A stretch of DNA of 64,000 bases from Solibacter sp039934035 (GTDB lineage Bacteria; Acidobacteriota; Terriglobia; Bryobacterales; Bryobacteraceae), in the NCBI GenBank assembly GCA_039934035.1, contig JBDTMZ010000047.1:10503-74502 (forward strand). The letters run 5' to 3'. Both the position numbers and the translations under genes were made by a program. Shown piece after piece: positions 8,203 through 18,022 of this stretch. The notes beneath the pieces are model-generated. The model searched no databases, was not told the origin of the DNA, and saw nothing but the letters and a program-made list of their open reading frames with translations. How positions within the stretch are numbered: the stretch's first letter is position 1; every line of letters begins with the position of its first letter.

Positions 8203-10362
8203 CTACCGGAAAGGGCGGTACACCATCTCCACGCGATGCGCGCCCGCGGGAACGGCGACGCCGCGCAGAGCGGCATCGGCGTGCAACAACTCCACCGCCT
8301 GGCCATCGAGCGTGGCGTGCCATCCCGGATACCAGTTGTCGGAGACCACGAGAATCGCACGACACGCCGGGGCTGCGTCCAGGCGCAGATGCTGCTCGTC
8401 GATCGCAATGAACGTCACCGGCGAGTCGCCCGCACACGCTTCCACCGGTGCCGCACGATCGAGAACGGCCGTGGTGCGGAGATCCGTCGCCGGATCGTTG
8501 ACCAGGCGAACCGCATCCTCCACCGATGCAGCTACCTTCACCTGATGGGCCAGCCATGCGTGTGGCAGCGCGGAGGGCCGCTGCCAGGCTTTCCACCCGT
8601 CGGCATCGGCGTAGATTTGCGGACCCGCGTCCGGCGGCTTCTGAATACCGACCCAATAGCGCACGGCATACAGGTCGAGAATTCTGGGATTCCAGGGTCC
8701 GAGCCGGTACAGTTGGGTCGGCGCGCTGGGAAGAAAGCCGGCCAGCGACGGGATGCCGTACCAGTCGCCGAGATTGAAAAGGAGTTCGTCGGGAGCGTAG
8801 GAGACGCGGTCGGTACCGGCGTGGGATTTCAGAAACTCCGCCAGCGCGGTTGTGGTCTGGTAGAGGCGCGGGCGGACCACCGACGCCTTGTCTTCCACAT
8901 GCACGTAATCGAACGCGGTGCTGTTGCCGATTTCAATCAGCGACAGCGCCAGGATGCCGCCGAGCAGCACCGCAGGCGGCACCCGCCGGGCATTCCAGGC
9001 GGCAATGAGCAGCGCAAGCAGCGCTCCCACGATGGCGATCATGCCGGTTCGTCCCGCGCCCTGAGGGACGGCGCGCAGGACTGCCGGCGGATACAGCGCC
9101 AGCACAAAAAGGAACGCCGCGCCGACACCGGTCCAAAGCGGAATTCGCCGGGCATGGGGAACGGCGCGCGCCAGCAAGGCGTCGATTCCGAACGCGGCGA
9201 GCGCTGCCAGCGCGACATCGGCAATCGCCATCGCCATGATGGGCGCGCGCGCTTTTTCCAGCCCCGGGACCAGCGCGTAGAGTACGCCGTGAAAAACATT
9301 GAAGCGCGCCAGCGAAAAGAGGGTCGCGCCGAGAGCGATCCCGGCGAAGGCCGCGGCCCAGGGACGCCGTGGCACGGCGAGCAGCGCGATCGCGGCCAGC
9401 GCGAGCGGAATGAAGCCCGCGATGGGATTGACGATGGTTTCGCTGGCGCCGGGCACCACCAGGAAGATCAGGTCGGCGGGGCTCCAGCCGAGATTCTGAT
9501 GCACCGGGTAAGGCACCACCGACTGCCATTCCCTCGGGGTCGCCGAATTCACCCAGCGCAGGGAGTGGCGTCCGTAATCGACCACCGGAATCAATTGCAC
9601 GGCGGCCACGCAGCCGGCGACCGCGAACAGAATCGCCGTGCGCAGCGCAGCGGCGCTCCAACTGAGCCGGGCGAGCGCGGCGGCGGCGAGGGCGAGTCCG
9701 CCAATACAGACGGTGGCGAAGGCGGGTACCGCATGATGCCCGGCCAGCAGCGAGAGGCCGAAGAAGACGCCGGCGAGAATCGCGGATACCAGCGGGCGTT
9801 TGCCCTCCAGGCTGCGCAGGTAAAACAGGAACACCAGGGGAAGCCAGATGGCCGCGGCGATGATCTGCGGCCAGTTCGTCGTGCCTACAAAGCCCGCTGC
9901 CGCGAAGAAGACCGCGCCGATGACGCTGCCGGAGCGTGCCGCGCCGAGCGAGCGCAGAAAGGCGTACGCGAACCATCCGGCCAGCAGATGAATCGTGACA
10001 AACCACCAGTGGACCCACTCGATGCGTAGGTGTCCGGAGGCGTCGGGCGGCGTGGCCAGCAGCAGCCAGGTCAGCGGGCTGAAAACAGCGGGCTGCAGTT
10101 GCCCCGCCAGCGGCTGGCCGCCGCCGATATACGGATCCCAAAGCAAAGGCCAGATGCCTTTGTGGAACGCTACGAATTGTACCTGGAGCCACGGCAGCAC
10201 CTGCGGACCGATGTCAGGCGCTTCGATGAAGGTGTACTGCGAGGTGAGTGCGATCTTCCAATAAACCACCAGTACGCAGGCGGCGATCAGGGCGAGTGCT
10301 GCGGCATTCCTCGTGAGGGACCTGCGGCTCATGGGAATGGCAAGGTTACCACGGCTCGCCAC
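8203..10362 (-). CDS. YfhO-like multispanning membrane protein
   Basis: The 719-residue product has roughly a dozen hydrophobic helices. The first (about 20-40) is followed by a periplasmic loop with DPYIGGGQPLAGQLQPAVFSP, a pattern typical of YfhO and related GT-C-like membrane proteins. The last 200 residues are soluble and end with SDNWYPGWHATLDGQ, also typical of YfhO C-termini. Members are linked to glycosylation of cell-envelope polymers, but the substrate here is unknown. An alternative start lies at codon 11 (MSRRSLTRN). The gene follows the propeller gene at 10376-12106 on the same strand after 13 bases, so the two may be co-transcribed. Confidence 0.8.
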   Translation of the reverse strand: MASRGNLAIPMSRRSLTRNAAALALIAACVLVVYWKIALTSQYTFIEAPDIGPQVLPWLQVQFVAFHKGIWPLLWDPYIGGGQPLAGQLQPAVFSPLTWLLLATPPDASGHLRIEWVHWWFVTIHLLAGWFAYAFLRSLGAARSGSVIGAVFFAAAGFVGTTNWPQIIAAAIWLPLVFLFYLRSLEGKRPLVSAILAGVFFGLSLLAGHHAVPAFATVCIGGLALAAAALARLSWSAAALRTAILFAVAGCVAAVQLIPVVDYGRHSLRWVNSATPREWQSVVPYPVHQNLGWSPADLIFLVVPGASETIVNPIAGFIPLALAAIALLAVPRRPWAAAFAGIALGATLFSLARFNVFHGVLYALVPGLEKARAPIMAMAIADVALAALAAFGIDALLARAVPHARRIPLWTGVGAAFLFVLALYPPAVLRAVPQGAGRTGMIAIVGALLALLIAAWNARRVPPAVLLGGILALSLIEIGNSTAFDYVHVEDKASVVRPRLYQTTTALAEFLKSHAGTDRVSYAPDELLFNLGDWYGIPSLAGFLPSAPTQLYRLGPWNPRILDLYAVRYWVGIQKPPDAGPQIYADADGWKAWQRPSALPHAWLAHQVKVAASVEDAVRLVNDPATDLRTTAVLDRAAPVEACAGDSPVTFIAIDEQHLRLDAAPACRAILVVSDNWYPGWHATLDGQAVELLHADAALRGVAVPAGAHRVEMVYRPFR

Positions 10363-10375
10363 GGACGGAGTCCGC

Positions 10376-12106
10376 CTAGCGGAAATTGTCGATCAGCATG
10401 ATGTTGGTCTGGCTTTGATCCACCCTGCCGTAGAGCACCGACTTGCCGTCGGGAGAGATGGCGAAAGCGCCGCCCCGGCCCCCGCCGCCGCTCTTCACGT
10501 GAAACACCAGCGAACTTTTCTTCGCGGCGAAATCGTAAAACGAAATCACCGGGGAACGCGAACTGCGCTCGAATTCCGTGTAGTAGATGCCCTTACTGGT
10601 GACCTGTAGCGAGGAGTTGCCCCAGGATTCGCGCTCCGGGACGAAGGCCTCTTCGAGTTCGCCGCCCGCGGCAGGGATGCGCCAGATGGAGCGGTGTCCC
10701 CGGAAGTAGAGCCATTTCCCATCGGCGGATTCTGACGGCTGGCCCGCGCGCTCGTCGCTCAAAGACTGCGGATTGCCGCCGGTGTTGGTCGCCTTCCAAA
10801 CCTGCCCCTGCGACAGGAAGTAGATCGACTTACCGTCGTGAGAAAAGGTGGCGCTATTCGCGCGCAGTAGCACGCGCGTGGGCTTGGCGCCGGCCGCGGC
10901 GGCGATGGTGTACACTTCCTGCCCTCGCTCGCCGGAGGTGTCGTAGACCAGCGTCTTACTGTCGGCCGACCATGCGATGCGCCCGATCCGCGGGCTGTTC
11001 AGGTGCGTAACCTGTATGCGGTTCTCGCCTGAGGCATCGGTGACAAAAATTTCGTCGGCGCCGGTCTGATCGCTGACGTTGGCGATGCGTGCTCCATCCG
11101 GCGACCACACCGGATTCTGCTCGCGACCGGTGGAACGGATGAGGGGACGCCCCTCGGCCCCTTCGTCGGCCGAGAGGGGCGCGCGCCAGATCGCGGCGAC
11201 CGTCGGGCTATCGGCGTAGACCATGCGGTTTTTGCCGATCGAAGGATAGTTGGCCTGCCGGCCGGAAGCCGCCAGATCGCGGGGGCTGCCGCCATACGCG
11301 GGCACACGCCAGAGATGCCACCCGCCCACGCGATTGCCGGCATAGAGAATGTCCTGCTCATCGCGAGTCCAGGCGAGGCCGCGAATGCCGCTGTCGTCGA
11401 AGGTGAGACGCCGGACGCCCTGTCCTTTGGCATCGCAGAGGAAAATATCGGCGCCTGACGTGGAGTGGCGCACAAACGCGATGGTCGAACCCGAGAGAGA
11501 CACGGCGGGGGCAGAGTCGCCTTCGGTGCCTTCGGTCGGATTGGTGATGCGCTCGAGCTTGCCGGAATCGATGCCGAGGATGGCTAGGCCGGGCAGCTGT
11601 TTTTCCCCGGCGGTTTGCACCGCCACCAGGGACTTGCCGTCCGGGTTCCACGAAATGGCAGGCTCGGGCTGCGCGGCATTGGCGGCCGGACCCAGGTCGG
11701 CGATCTTGCGCTCTACGCCGCCGTCGGCGGGGATCACGATGGCTTGCGTATTGTCGTCGCCCACCCGCAGAAAGGCGAGGGTGCCGCCATCAGGCGCCCA
11801 GACGGGACCGATATCGGAGTCTTCGGCTTTGGTCAGTTGCAGCGGCTTCCCGTTGGGCAGTTCCCGCACGAAAATGTGGTACGCGGAGACCTTGGACGAT
11901 TCGCGCGCCGAGTAGGCCAGCCGCTTGCCGTCCGGCGAGAGCGCCGGGTACGACTCGGTGGAGTCCCCGTTGGTGATTTGGGTCTTCTTCTGGGCGACTT
12001 GGGGGCCGGTGGCGAACCGCCCCATCAGCGTCACGAGGCCGCCAACCGAGCACAGGGCGAGGGCCAGCATCACTGCGGGGCGTTGGACGAGTTTCTTTGC
12101 GGGCAT
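10376..12106 (-). CDS. TolB-like WD40/PD40 beta-propeller protein
   Basis: This 576-residue protein has an N-terminal hydrophobic anchor (about 10-30) and at least seven propeller blades. Each blade carries the PD40 signature, for example YPALSPDGKRLAYSAR, GPVWAPDGGTLAFLRV and NPVWSPDGARIANVSD. The fold is that of TolB and of the sensor domains attached to acidobacterial Ser/Thr kinases, but no kinase or DNA-binding domain is present here. It is probably anchored at the outer face of the inner membrane and binds a ligand or partner. It ends just before the YfhO-like gene. Confidence 0.85.
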   Translation of the reverse strand: MPAKKLVQRPAVMLALALCSVGGLVTLMGRFATGPQVAQKKTQITNGDSTESYPALSPDGKRLAYSARESSKVSAYHIFVRELPNGKPLQLTKAEDSDIGPVWAPDGGTLAFLRVGDDNTQAIVIPADGGVERKIADLGPAANAAQPEPAISWNPDGKSLVAVQTAGEKQLPGLAILGIDSGKLERITNPTEGTEGDSAPAVSLSGSTIAFVRHSTSGADIFLCDAKGQGVRRLTFDDSGIRGLAWTRDEQDILYAGNRVGGWHLWRVPAYGGSPRDLAASGRQANYPSIGKNRMVYADSPTVAAIWRAPLSADEGAEGRPLIRSTGREQNPVWSPDGARIANVSDQTGADEIFVTDASGENRIQVTHLNSPRIGRIAWSADSKTLVYDTSGERGQEVYTIAAAAGAKPTRVLLRANSATFSHDGKSIYFLSQGQVWKATNTGGNPQSLSDERAGQPSESADGKWLYFRGHRSIWRIPAAGGELEEAFVPERESWGNSSLQVTSKGIYYTEFERSSRSPVISFYDFAAKKSSLVFHVKSGGGGRGGAFAISPDGKSVLYGRVDQSQTNIMLIDNFR

Positions 12107-12232
12107 AGGTCTAAAGCTTCACGCCGGTATCACGTTATCACAGCGGCGGCGGCACACGTCGCCTAGCAAAAGAGACGAAGCCGGCGCGCCTTCATTAACT
12201 GCACAACGTGAATTCCGGCCGATTTGTTCCGG

Positions 12233-13645
12233 TTAACCCAAGCCGACGCGATGGAGTTTCATCAGATTGGTGGTGCCCGGCCGGCCCACGGGCTGTCCGG
12301 CCACAAAAACCACCAGCTCGCCCTTTTGTATGTAGCCGCCTTCCATCAGGACGCGGTCCATCTGATTGAGCATTTCGTCGGTGCTGGAGACGTCGGGCGC
12401 CAGCAGCGGAGTCACGCCATAACTGACGGAGAGCTGGCGCGCGGTGGTATCGTGCGGCGTGATCGCGAAGACACCCACGGGCGGCCGGTAGCGCGACACC
12501 AGGCGGGCGCTGGAACCCCGCGAGGTGAAAACGACAATCGACTTGGCCCCCGATTCCTTCGCTGCGTGGTGGGCCGCGTCCGCCAGGATCTCGGCGGATT
12601 TCGGATTCGGCATGTGAGGCGGGTCCAGGAAACCCTTGCGCCGGATGGACTCTTCACTTTCGACGGCGATCCGCGCCATCATGCGAACCGCCTCGATGGG
12701 GTACTTGCCAATCGAGGTCTCGGCCGACAGCATGATGGCATCCGTGCCGTCGTAGATGGCATTGGCGACATCGCTGACTTCGGCGCGGGTAGGCGTCGGG
12801 TTGGCAATCATCGATTCCAGCATCTGGGTCGCGGTAATCACGAAACGCCCCTTGCGGCGGGCGCGCCGGATGATGGATTTCTGGATGCGCGGCACGCGTT
12901 CGAGCGAGATCTCGACGCCGAGATCGCCGCGCGCCACCATCACCCCGTCGGCCTCGTCGAGGATGGTTTCGATGTTCTCGTACCCTTCGGGCTTCTCGAT
13001 TTTGGCCACGATGATAATCGGACGGCCGCCCAGGCGGTCGCGGAGCGCGCGCACGTCATCAGCGGTGCGCACGAAGGAGAGGGCGATCATGTCCACGCCG
13101 TTCGTCAGGCCGAAGTGGAGATCGGCCAGATCCTTTTCGGTGAGCGAGGGAATGCTCACCTGCACGCCCGGCAGGTTAATGCCTTTGTGGTCGCTGATCG
13201 GCCCGCCGTTCACCACCCGCGTTTGCACGCTGATTCCATCGGTGGAGAGCGCCACCAGCTCAATCGAACCATCGGCCAGCAGAATTCGGTTCCCGGGCTG
13301 CACGTCGGCAGCGAATCTGCCGTACCCGGTGGACGCACGTTCCGCGGTGCCGAGAATTTTTTCGGTGGTCAGCGTGAACACGGCGCCGGTTTCAAGGGTC
13401 GTACCGCCGTTTTCGAAACGGCCGAGACGAATTTTGGGACCCTGTAAATCCAGCAGAATCCCCGCGTGGAAGCGCGCGTCGCGCGCGGCTTTGCGAACCG
13501 CTTCGATGCGTGCTGCCTGGGCATCGGGTTCACCGTGGGAGGCATTGAGACGAAAGACGTCGACGCCGGCGGCAAGCAATTGCCGGAGCACACCGGGATC
13601 GTCGGTGGCAGGACCTAGGGTAGCTACGATTTTGGTGTTGGGCAT
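12233..13645 (-). CDS. pyk: Pyruvate kinase
   Basis: The 470-residue protein is full length for a bacterial pyruvate kinase. The start TKIVATLGPATDDPGVL is the conserved N-terminal strand and phosphate-binding region. DLQGPKIRLGRF follows. The active-site signature is IIIVAKIEKPEGYENI, followed by DGVMVARGDLGVE and the ATQMLESMI substrate loop. The C-terminal allosteric domain includes VVFTSRGSSARLVSRYRP. It makes ATP and pyruvate from phosphoenolpyruvate and ADP in the last step of glycolysis. It is a cytoplasmic tetramer in known members. The gene stands alone between the ftsK cluster and the TolB-like gene. Confidence 0.97.
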   Translation of the reverse strand: MPNTKIVATLGPATDDPGVLRQLLAAGVDVFRLNASHGEPDAQAARIEAVRKAARDARFHAGILLDLQGPKIRLGRFENGGTTLETGAVFTLTTEKILGTAERASTGYGRFAADVQPGNRILLADGSIELVALSTDGISVQTRVVNGGPISDHKGINLPGVQVSIPSLTEKDLADLHFGLTNGVDMIALSFVRTADDVRALRDRLGGRPIIIVAKIEKPEGYENIETILDEADGVMVARGDLGVEISLERVPRIQKSIIRRARRKGRFVITATQMLESMIANPTPTRAEVSDVANAIYDGTDAIMLSAETSIGKYPIEAVRMMARIAVESEESIRRKGFLDPPHMPNPKSAEILADAAHHAAKESGAKSIVVFTSRGSSARLVSRYRPPVGVFAITPHDTTARQLSVSYGVTPLLAPDVSSTDEMLNQMDRVLMEGGYIQKGELVVFVAGQPVGRPGTTNLMKLHRVGLG

Positions 13646-13817
13646 CCAGTCTTACTATCTTGCCAGACGCGGCGGTGCCTTTGCCGGACGCGCGGAAAGT
13701 TGAGTGACGAATTCATGAATCGCCGCGGGCCGCTCATCGACGTCGCGGACGCAGGAGCGCAATCGCGTTACCGCCTTTGCGTCCCGAAATTTTCCCGCCA
13801 GTCCGGCAGACGGGGAC

Positions 13818-16268
13818 TCACCGCATTTCCACTTCGTGCAACCAGTCGGGACGCCGCAGCACTTCGCGCGGCTTGCTGCCATCGGGCGGACCGATGATGC
13901 CGTCGCGCTGCATCATATCGAGGATGCGCGCGGCGCGGCCATAGCCCAGGCGCAGGTGGCGCTGCAGCGTCGAAGTGGACGCCTTGCCCATCTGCAGCAC
14001 CAGCCGTACCGCGTCTTCATATTGCGGATCCTGATCCTCGTTCGAGGCTTCGGGTTCGTTCGCCTCGCCTTCGTCCGGCGGCGCCACCAGGAAGCTCTGG
14101 TCGTATTCGGGCTTGGCCTGCTTCTTCCAGAAATCCACTACGCCCTGAATTTCCGTCTCCGTGACGAAAGCGCCGTGCACGCGGGTGAGGCGCGCAGAGC
14201 CCGGCGGCAGGAACAGCATGTCGCCCTTGCCGAGCAGGTGTTCGGAGCCCATGACATCGAGAATGGTGCGCGAATCGACGCGGGTGGCCACCCGGAAACT
14301 GATACGCGCCGGGAAGTTCGCTTTGATCAACCCGGTGATAACGTCGACGCTGGGACGCTGCGTGGCCAGCACCAGGTGCATGCCGACCGCGCGCGCCATC
14401 TGCGCCAGGCGCGTGACGCTCTCTTCGACGTTCTTGCCTTCGAGCATCATCAGGTCCGCCAGCTCATCGATCAGAATCATGATGTACGGCAGCGGCCGGA
14501 CCGTGTCTTCCGCCCCCTCCTCCGCGAACAGATCGCGCGGAGTCTCCTGAATCTTGCGGATCTTCTTGTTGAACTGATCGATGTTGCGCACCCCGTATTC
14601 GGCCAGCAGGCGCAGCCGTCGCTCCATCTCCAGCACGGCATTGCGCAGCGCGTTGGTGGCCTTCTTCGGGTCTGTGATGACCGGTGTCAGCAGGTGTGGA
14701 ATGCCCTCGTACATGCCGAGTTCGACGCGTTTGGGGTCCACCATGATCAGGCGCACGTCGTCCGGCGTGGCCTTGTACAGAATGGCCATGATCATGGAGT
14801 TGATCATGACGCTCTTACCCGATCCGGTAGAGCCCGCGATCAGCAGGTGCGGCATGGTTTCGAGCGCGGCCACCCGAATCCGGCCGTTGATGTCCTTGCC
14901 CAGCGGAATCGTGAGGTACGAGGGCGATCCCGTGAATTCGTCGGACTCCAGCAACTGGCGCAGGGCGATCAGTTCGCGCTTGGTATTCGGCACCTCGATG
15001 CCCACCGTGTTCTTGCCGGGGATGCGCTCGATCAGGATGGATTCGGCATGCAGGCCGAGGCACAGGTCCTCGCGGAGATTGATGATCTTCGCGTACTTCA
15101 TGCCGGCCTCGGGCTTGAACTCGAAGGTGGTGACGACGGGGCCGGGATTGATCTGCACCACGTTGCCGAGCACGTGGAATTCTTCGAACTTGGCCTTGAT
15201 GCGGCTGGCCGTCTCCTTCAATTCCTGTTCGTCGTAAGGATTGCGCGCGGCCGCCTCATTCAGGAAGTCGGTAGGCGGCAACCGGAAAACGGGATGGATT
15301 TCGGACTTGGCCCCGCGCCCCGTGTCCTTCCCGGGCAGCAGCGCGGGGAACAGTTCTTCGGCGGGAGGCGCGGCTTCGTCCACCTGGCAGATGGGAATCT
15401 CCTCGATCGTGGCGTAGCTGCCGTGCAGTGGCGCGGGTTCCTCGACCGTGGCGTACTCCCGCGGCTGAATCTCGGCAGATTCCCACGGCGCGCGGCCATC
15501 CACGTCAGAGGGCAGCGGCGTCACTCTGGTGGCCGCCGTCTTGCGTCCGCGAGCGGGAGCGGTGGCGGCATCGGGATTGATCGAGGTCCGCCGTGTGTCG
15601 CCTGAGGCCGCGATCCGCTCGTCGGATTTGCGCATGCGCGCCGCAGCCCTCGCCTTGGCCTTTTCCAGTGAGCGTTCGTGAACTTGTTCCCGCCAGGCGC
15701 GCCAGGCTTCGGCGCGGCGGGCGAACCACGCCATGGGGCCGGCCAGCCAGCCGGCCAAGGCCGCCAGCGTGAAGGCAGAGACCAGGTAAATGGAGACCAC
15801 GACGGCCGTCAGCGTGACCAACAGTGCGCCGATCACATTGAGCGAATCGACCAGGTAATTGGCCACCAGCAGACCGAGCGTGCCGCCCAGGCGGATGGTG
15901 CCGGCGAAGAGGCGGAACGGTGCGAAGGAAAGGGCGGCGCTGATCGCCAGGGTGAGCAGGATCGCACCGCAGATTTTGATGCCGCCCGCCTGCAGTTCCT
16001 CGCTGCGAATCCACTTCCAGGAGAGCAGGAAGACGAGGAATGGAACCAGGAAAGCGGCGGCCCCGAACATCTGAAAAAACAGGTCGGAGAGGTACGAACC
16101 CGCGTAACCGACGAGATTGAGAGGGCGTGCGGAAGCAGCTGTGTCGAAGGATGGGTCTTGAGTGTGGTACGAGACCAGACTCAATAGCATTACCAGGCCC
16201 AGCGAAAGCAGCAGGAACCCGACGATTTCATTCAGCCGTCGATGCTGAGTTGGGGATAAAAGCTTCAT
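13818..16268 (-). CDS. ftsK: DNA translocase FtsK/SpoIIIE
   Basis: I take the ATG at 16268 as the start (816 residues), because the open frame further upstream is antisense to or overlaps uppP. Residues 14-170 hold four membrane helices and 180-330 form a charged linker. The motor spans about 340-720, with Walker A GSTGSGKS (479-486) and Walker B IMILIDELADLM (596-607). Residues 745-816 form the winged-helix gamma domain (AVRLVLQMGKASTSTLQRHL) that reads orientation sequences. It pumps chromosomal DNA at the septum and supports dimer resolution with XerCD; a XerD gene lies at 53822-54730. The ATG overlaps the uppP stop as TGATG, indicating coupled translation. Confidence 0.95.
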   Translation of the reverse strand: MKLLSPTQHRRLNEIVGFLLLSLGLVMLLSLVSYHTQDPSFDTAASARPLNLVGYAGSYLSDLFFQMFGAAAFLVPFLVFLLSWKWIRSEELQAGGIKICGAILLTLAISAALSFAPFRLFAGTIRLGGTLGLLVANYLVDSLNVIGALLVTLTAVVVSIYLVSAFTLAALAGWLAGPMAWFARRAEAWRAWREQVHERSLEKAKARAAARMRKSDERIAASGDTRRTSINPDAATAPARGRKTAATRVTPLPSDVDGRAPWESAEIQPREYATVEEPAPLHGSYATIEEIPICQVDEAAPPAEELFPALLPGKDTGRGAKSEIHPVFRLPPTDFLNEAAARNPYDEQELKETASRIKAKFEEFHVLGNVVQINPGPVVTTFEFKPEAGMKYAKIINLREDLCLGLHAESILIERIPGKNTVGIEVPNTKRELIALRQLLESDEFTGSPSYLTIPLGKDINGRIRVAALETMPHLLIAGSTGSGKSVMINSMIMAILYKATPDDVRLIMVDPKRVELGMYEGIPHLLTPVITDPKKATNALRNAVLEMERRLRLLAEYGVRNIDQFNKKIRKIQETPRDLFAEEGAEDTVRPLPYIMILIDELADLMMLEGKNVEESVTRLAQMARAVGMHLVLATQRPSVDVITGLIKANFPARISFRVATRVDSRTILDVMGSEHLLGKGDMLFLPPGSARLTRVHGAFVTETEIQGVVDFWKKQAKPEYDQSFLVAPPDEGEANEPEASNEDQDPQYEDAVRLVLQMGKASTSTLQRHLRLGYGRAARILDMMQRDGIIGPPDGSKPREVLRRPDWLHEVEMR

Positions 16269-17092
16269 CACGCTGGCCGGCGGATGAAAGCCAGAGCAAT
16301 GACTATTATGCCAAAAATAATCCGGTAGTACACGAAGGGGCGCAGGCCGCTGCGACGCAAATATTGCAGGAACCAGGAAATCACAAAGCAGCCGGTGACC
16401 GTACTGACCGCCACGCCCACCAGGAATTCGGTGGTGAGAATCCCATGCATGCCGCCCTTCTTGTACATCTCGTGGAGCGCCTTGGCAGCGGCCGCTCCAA
16501 TCGCGGGGGTGGAGAGGAGGAAGGAGAAGCGGGCGGCGGATTCGCGCGTCATGTTGCGAAACAGCCCGGCCGTGATGGTGATGCCGGAGCGCGAAGTGCC
16601 CGGAACCACGGCGAGGGCCTGGGCCAGCCCGATAGTGACCGCGTCCGGCAGATTGACGGACGAGAGATCGCGCTGCTGGCGTCCAGCGTGCTCGGCGAAC
16701 CACATAAGGACGCCCACGCCAATCAGCATTCCGCCGATCACGAATGGGTTGCGCCACGCACCTTCGGCCTGGTGAGCGAACAGCAGTCCGGCAATTCCGA
16801 CGGGGATGGTGCCGATCGCGAGCAGCCAGAGCAGGGTGCGATTGTGCGCCAGTTCCTCGTCGCCGCGGAACCGCAGTCCGAGCCCCTGGGCGATGATCTG
16901 AATCCAATCGCCCGCGAAGTAGAGGAGCACGGCCAGCAGCGTGCCAACGTGCAGGGCGATGTCGAAATCGAGGCCCTCCACCTGCCAGCCGAACAGCCAC
17001 GATGTCAGATAGAGATGCGCGGTGCTGGAAACAGGCAGAAATTCAGTCAGACCCTGGACCACGGCCAGGACAATTACCTGAAGTAGAGGCAT
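16268..17092 (-). CDS. uppP: Undecaprenyl-diphosphatase (UppP/BacA)
   Basis: This 274-residue multispanning protein carries both family signatures, GLTEFLPVSSTAHL (residues 14-27) and PGTSRSGITI (about 160). It removes a phosphate from undecaprenyl diphosphate, recycling the lipid carrier used for peptidoglycan and other envelope polymers; members confer some bacitracin resistance. It shares one base with the downstream ftsK start, so both are probably made from one transcript. No strong ribosome site is seen in front of its ATG. Confidence 0.95.
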   Translation of the reverse strand: MPLLQVIVLAVVQGLTEFLPVSSTAHLYLTSWLFGWQVEGLDFDIALHVGTLLAVLLYFAGDWIQIIAQGLGLRFRGDEELAHNRTLLWLLAIGTIPVGIAGLLFAHQAEGAWRNPFVIGGMLIGVGVLMWFAEHAGRQQRDLSSVNLPDAVTIGLAQALAVVPGTSRSGITITAGLFRNMTRESAARFSFLLSTPAIGAAAAKALHEMYKKGGMHGILTTEFLVGVAVSTVTGCFVISWFLQYLRRSGLRPFVYYRIIFGIIVIALAFIRRPA

Positions 17093-17324
17093 TAAGGTTC
17101 AGGTTGCGCAAATGAGGCGCGCCCTGTCAAGTCGCGGCGCGAAAAAAGAGCTCGCGCCAACCCGCTCGCCGCCGTCTCCGGCCGGTCGCCTGCGTTGACC
17201 CGCGTGCCGAACAAAAGAGCAGTCAGCAGGATGGCAAAAGCGCCGCCGGAGCAGCACCAGAGGGCGGTTCCTTGGTGGGTAACTGCAGCGCCATTTCGAA
17301 TGCGGAGCAAATCGGGCGCGATGC

Positions 17325-17344
17325 GGACGGGCCGAAGCCCGTCC
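17325..17344 (-). terminator. Stable UUCG-capped hairpin after the DinB-like gene
   Basis: GGACGGGC and GCCCGTCC form an 8-bp perfect stem. On the minus strand the loop reads TTCG closed by C-G, the very stable tetraloop class. It lies about 55 bases after the stop at 17400. No T-run follows. The rest of the gap 17093-17399 holds nothing else I can support. Confidence 0.5.
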
Positions 17345-17399
17345 TTCGCTGGTGCAGGGAGAAGACTGGAGAATCACACGCGGAACGAGCCTTTACGGG

Positions 17400-17906
17400 T
17401 TAGTTGGCTTCGTCGGCGGACGGGCCGTACATCGCAGGCACCGGGATATCGCACATGCGGAGATAGACCGACAGTTGTCCGCGATGGTGCACGATATGGT
17501 TGAAGATCATGCCGCGAATGACGGCCACTTTGGGCATGGTAAACATCACCTTGCCGCCGCCCAGCAGCGACCACGGCTTCATCATGGCCTCGTTGTCCGC
17601 GGCGGCCAGCATAGAGCGAAATTCGGCTGCGCCTTTTTCGAAGAGCTCCATCAGCTCGGTGTTGGTCTTAACGGTCGGCGCGACGTAAGGTTCGCCGCCC
17701 TCCGGAGCGTAATCGAAGCTGTCGGCTTGCAGGGTGGTCACTCCCCAGCCGAGCATGGTGGAGATATGAACCGCCAGGCTGATCATGTCGAACGACTTGG
17801 GGTGCGGTTTGTAGTTGAATTTGTCTTCGGGGATACGCGACAGGCACTTGCGGGTAGTCGCGAGTTCCTGGTCGAGTTCGGGAAGTAGAGCGTCGCTAAT
17901 GTTCAT
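17400..17906 (-). CDS. DinB-like metal-dependent family protein
   Basis: I choose the ATG at 17906 (168 residues) because GGAGG lies eight bases before it; the longer open frame adds 29 unlikely residues across a promoter. The protein is a predicted four-helix bundle of the DinB/YfiT superfamily. Its three metal-ligand histidines are visible as His48 (SLAVHIST) and His137/His141 (FNHIVHHRGQL). Known members are thiol-dependent S-transferases or of unknown function, so the reaction here is open. The gene has its own promoter (17947-17976). Confidence 0.88.
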   Translation of the reverse strand: MNISDALLPELDQELATTRKCLSRIPEDKFNYKPHPKSFDMISLAVHISTMLGWGVTTLQADSFDYAPEGGEPYVAPTVKTNTELMELFEKGAAEFRSMLAAADNEAMMKPWSLLGGGKVMFTMPKVAVIRGMIFNHIVHHRGQLSVYLRMCDIPVPAMYGPSADEAN

Positions 17907-17946
17907 CAAAGGTCCTCCGCGAAATTCGCTTTTTATTCGCCCTGCC

Positions 17947-17976
17947 AGTATAAACGGGTAAGGTCCCCGGGAGCAA
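17947..17976 (-). promoter_or_regulatory. Predicted sigma-70 promoter of the DinB-like gene
   Basis: Read on the minus strand, TTGCTC and TATACT are separated by 18 bases, and the start of transcription would fall about 35 bases before the ATG at 17906. This is a hexamer match only. Confidence 0.5.
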
Positions 17977-18022
17977 GCGAAAAAATACGCCAATTGTGCG
18001 CCGCAAAACCAGCACTGTCTGA

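Noticed and set aside
8236..10029. 597-codon plus-strand frame opposite the YfhO-like gene
   Set aside because: Arg/Gly/Glu-rich shadow frame; the minus-strand gene has clear membrane helices and family pattern.
13655..13882. Frame overlapping the ftsK 3' end, reading on to a Ala/Pro/Arg-rich end
   Set aside because: It lies partly antisense-like in another frame of ftsK, and the only new part (about 37 codons from a TTG) is too short and lacks a ribosome site.
17092..17310. 72-residue minus-strand frame ending in TAATG overlap with the uppP start
   Set aside because: The stop-start overlap hints at coupling, but third-position GC is lower than in neighbouring genes, there is no ribosome site, and the sequence resembles no family I know.
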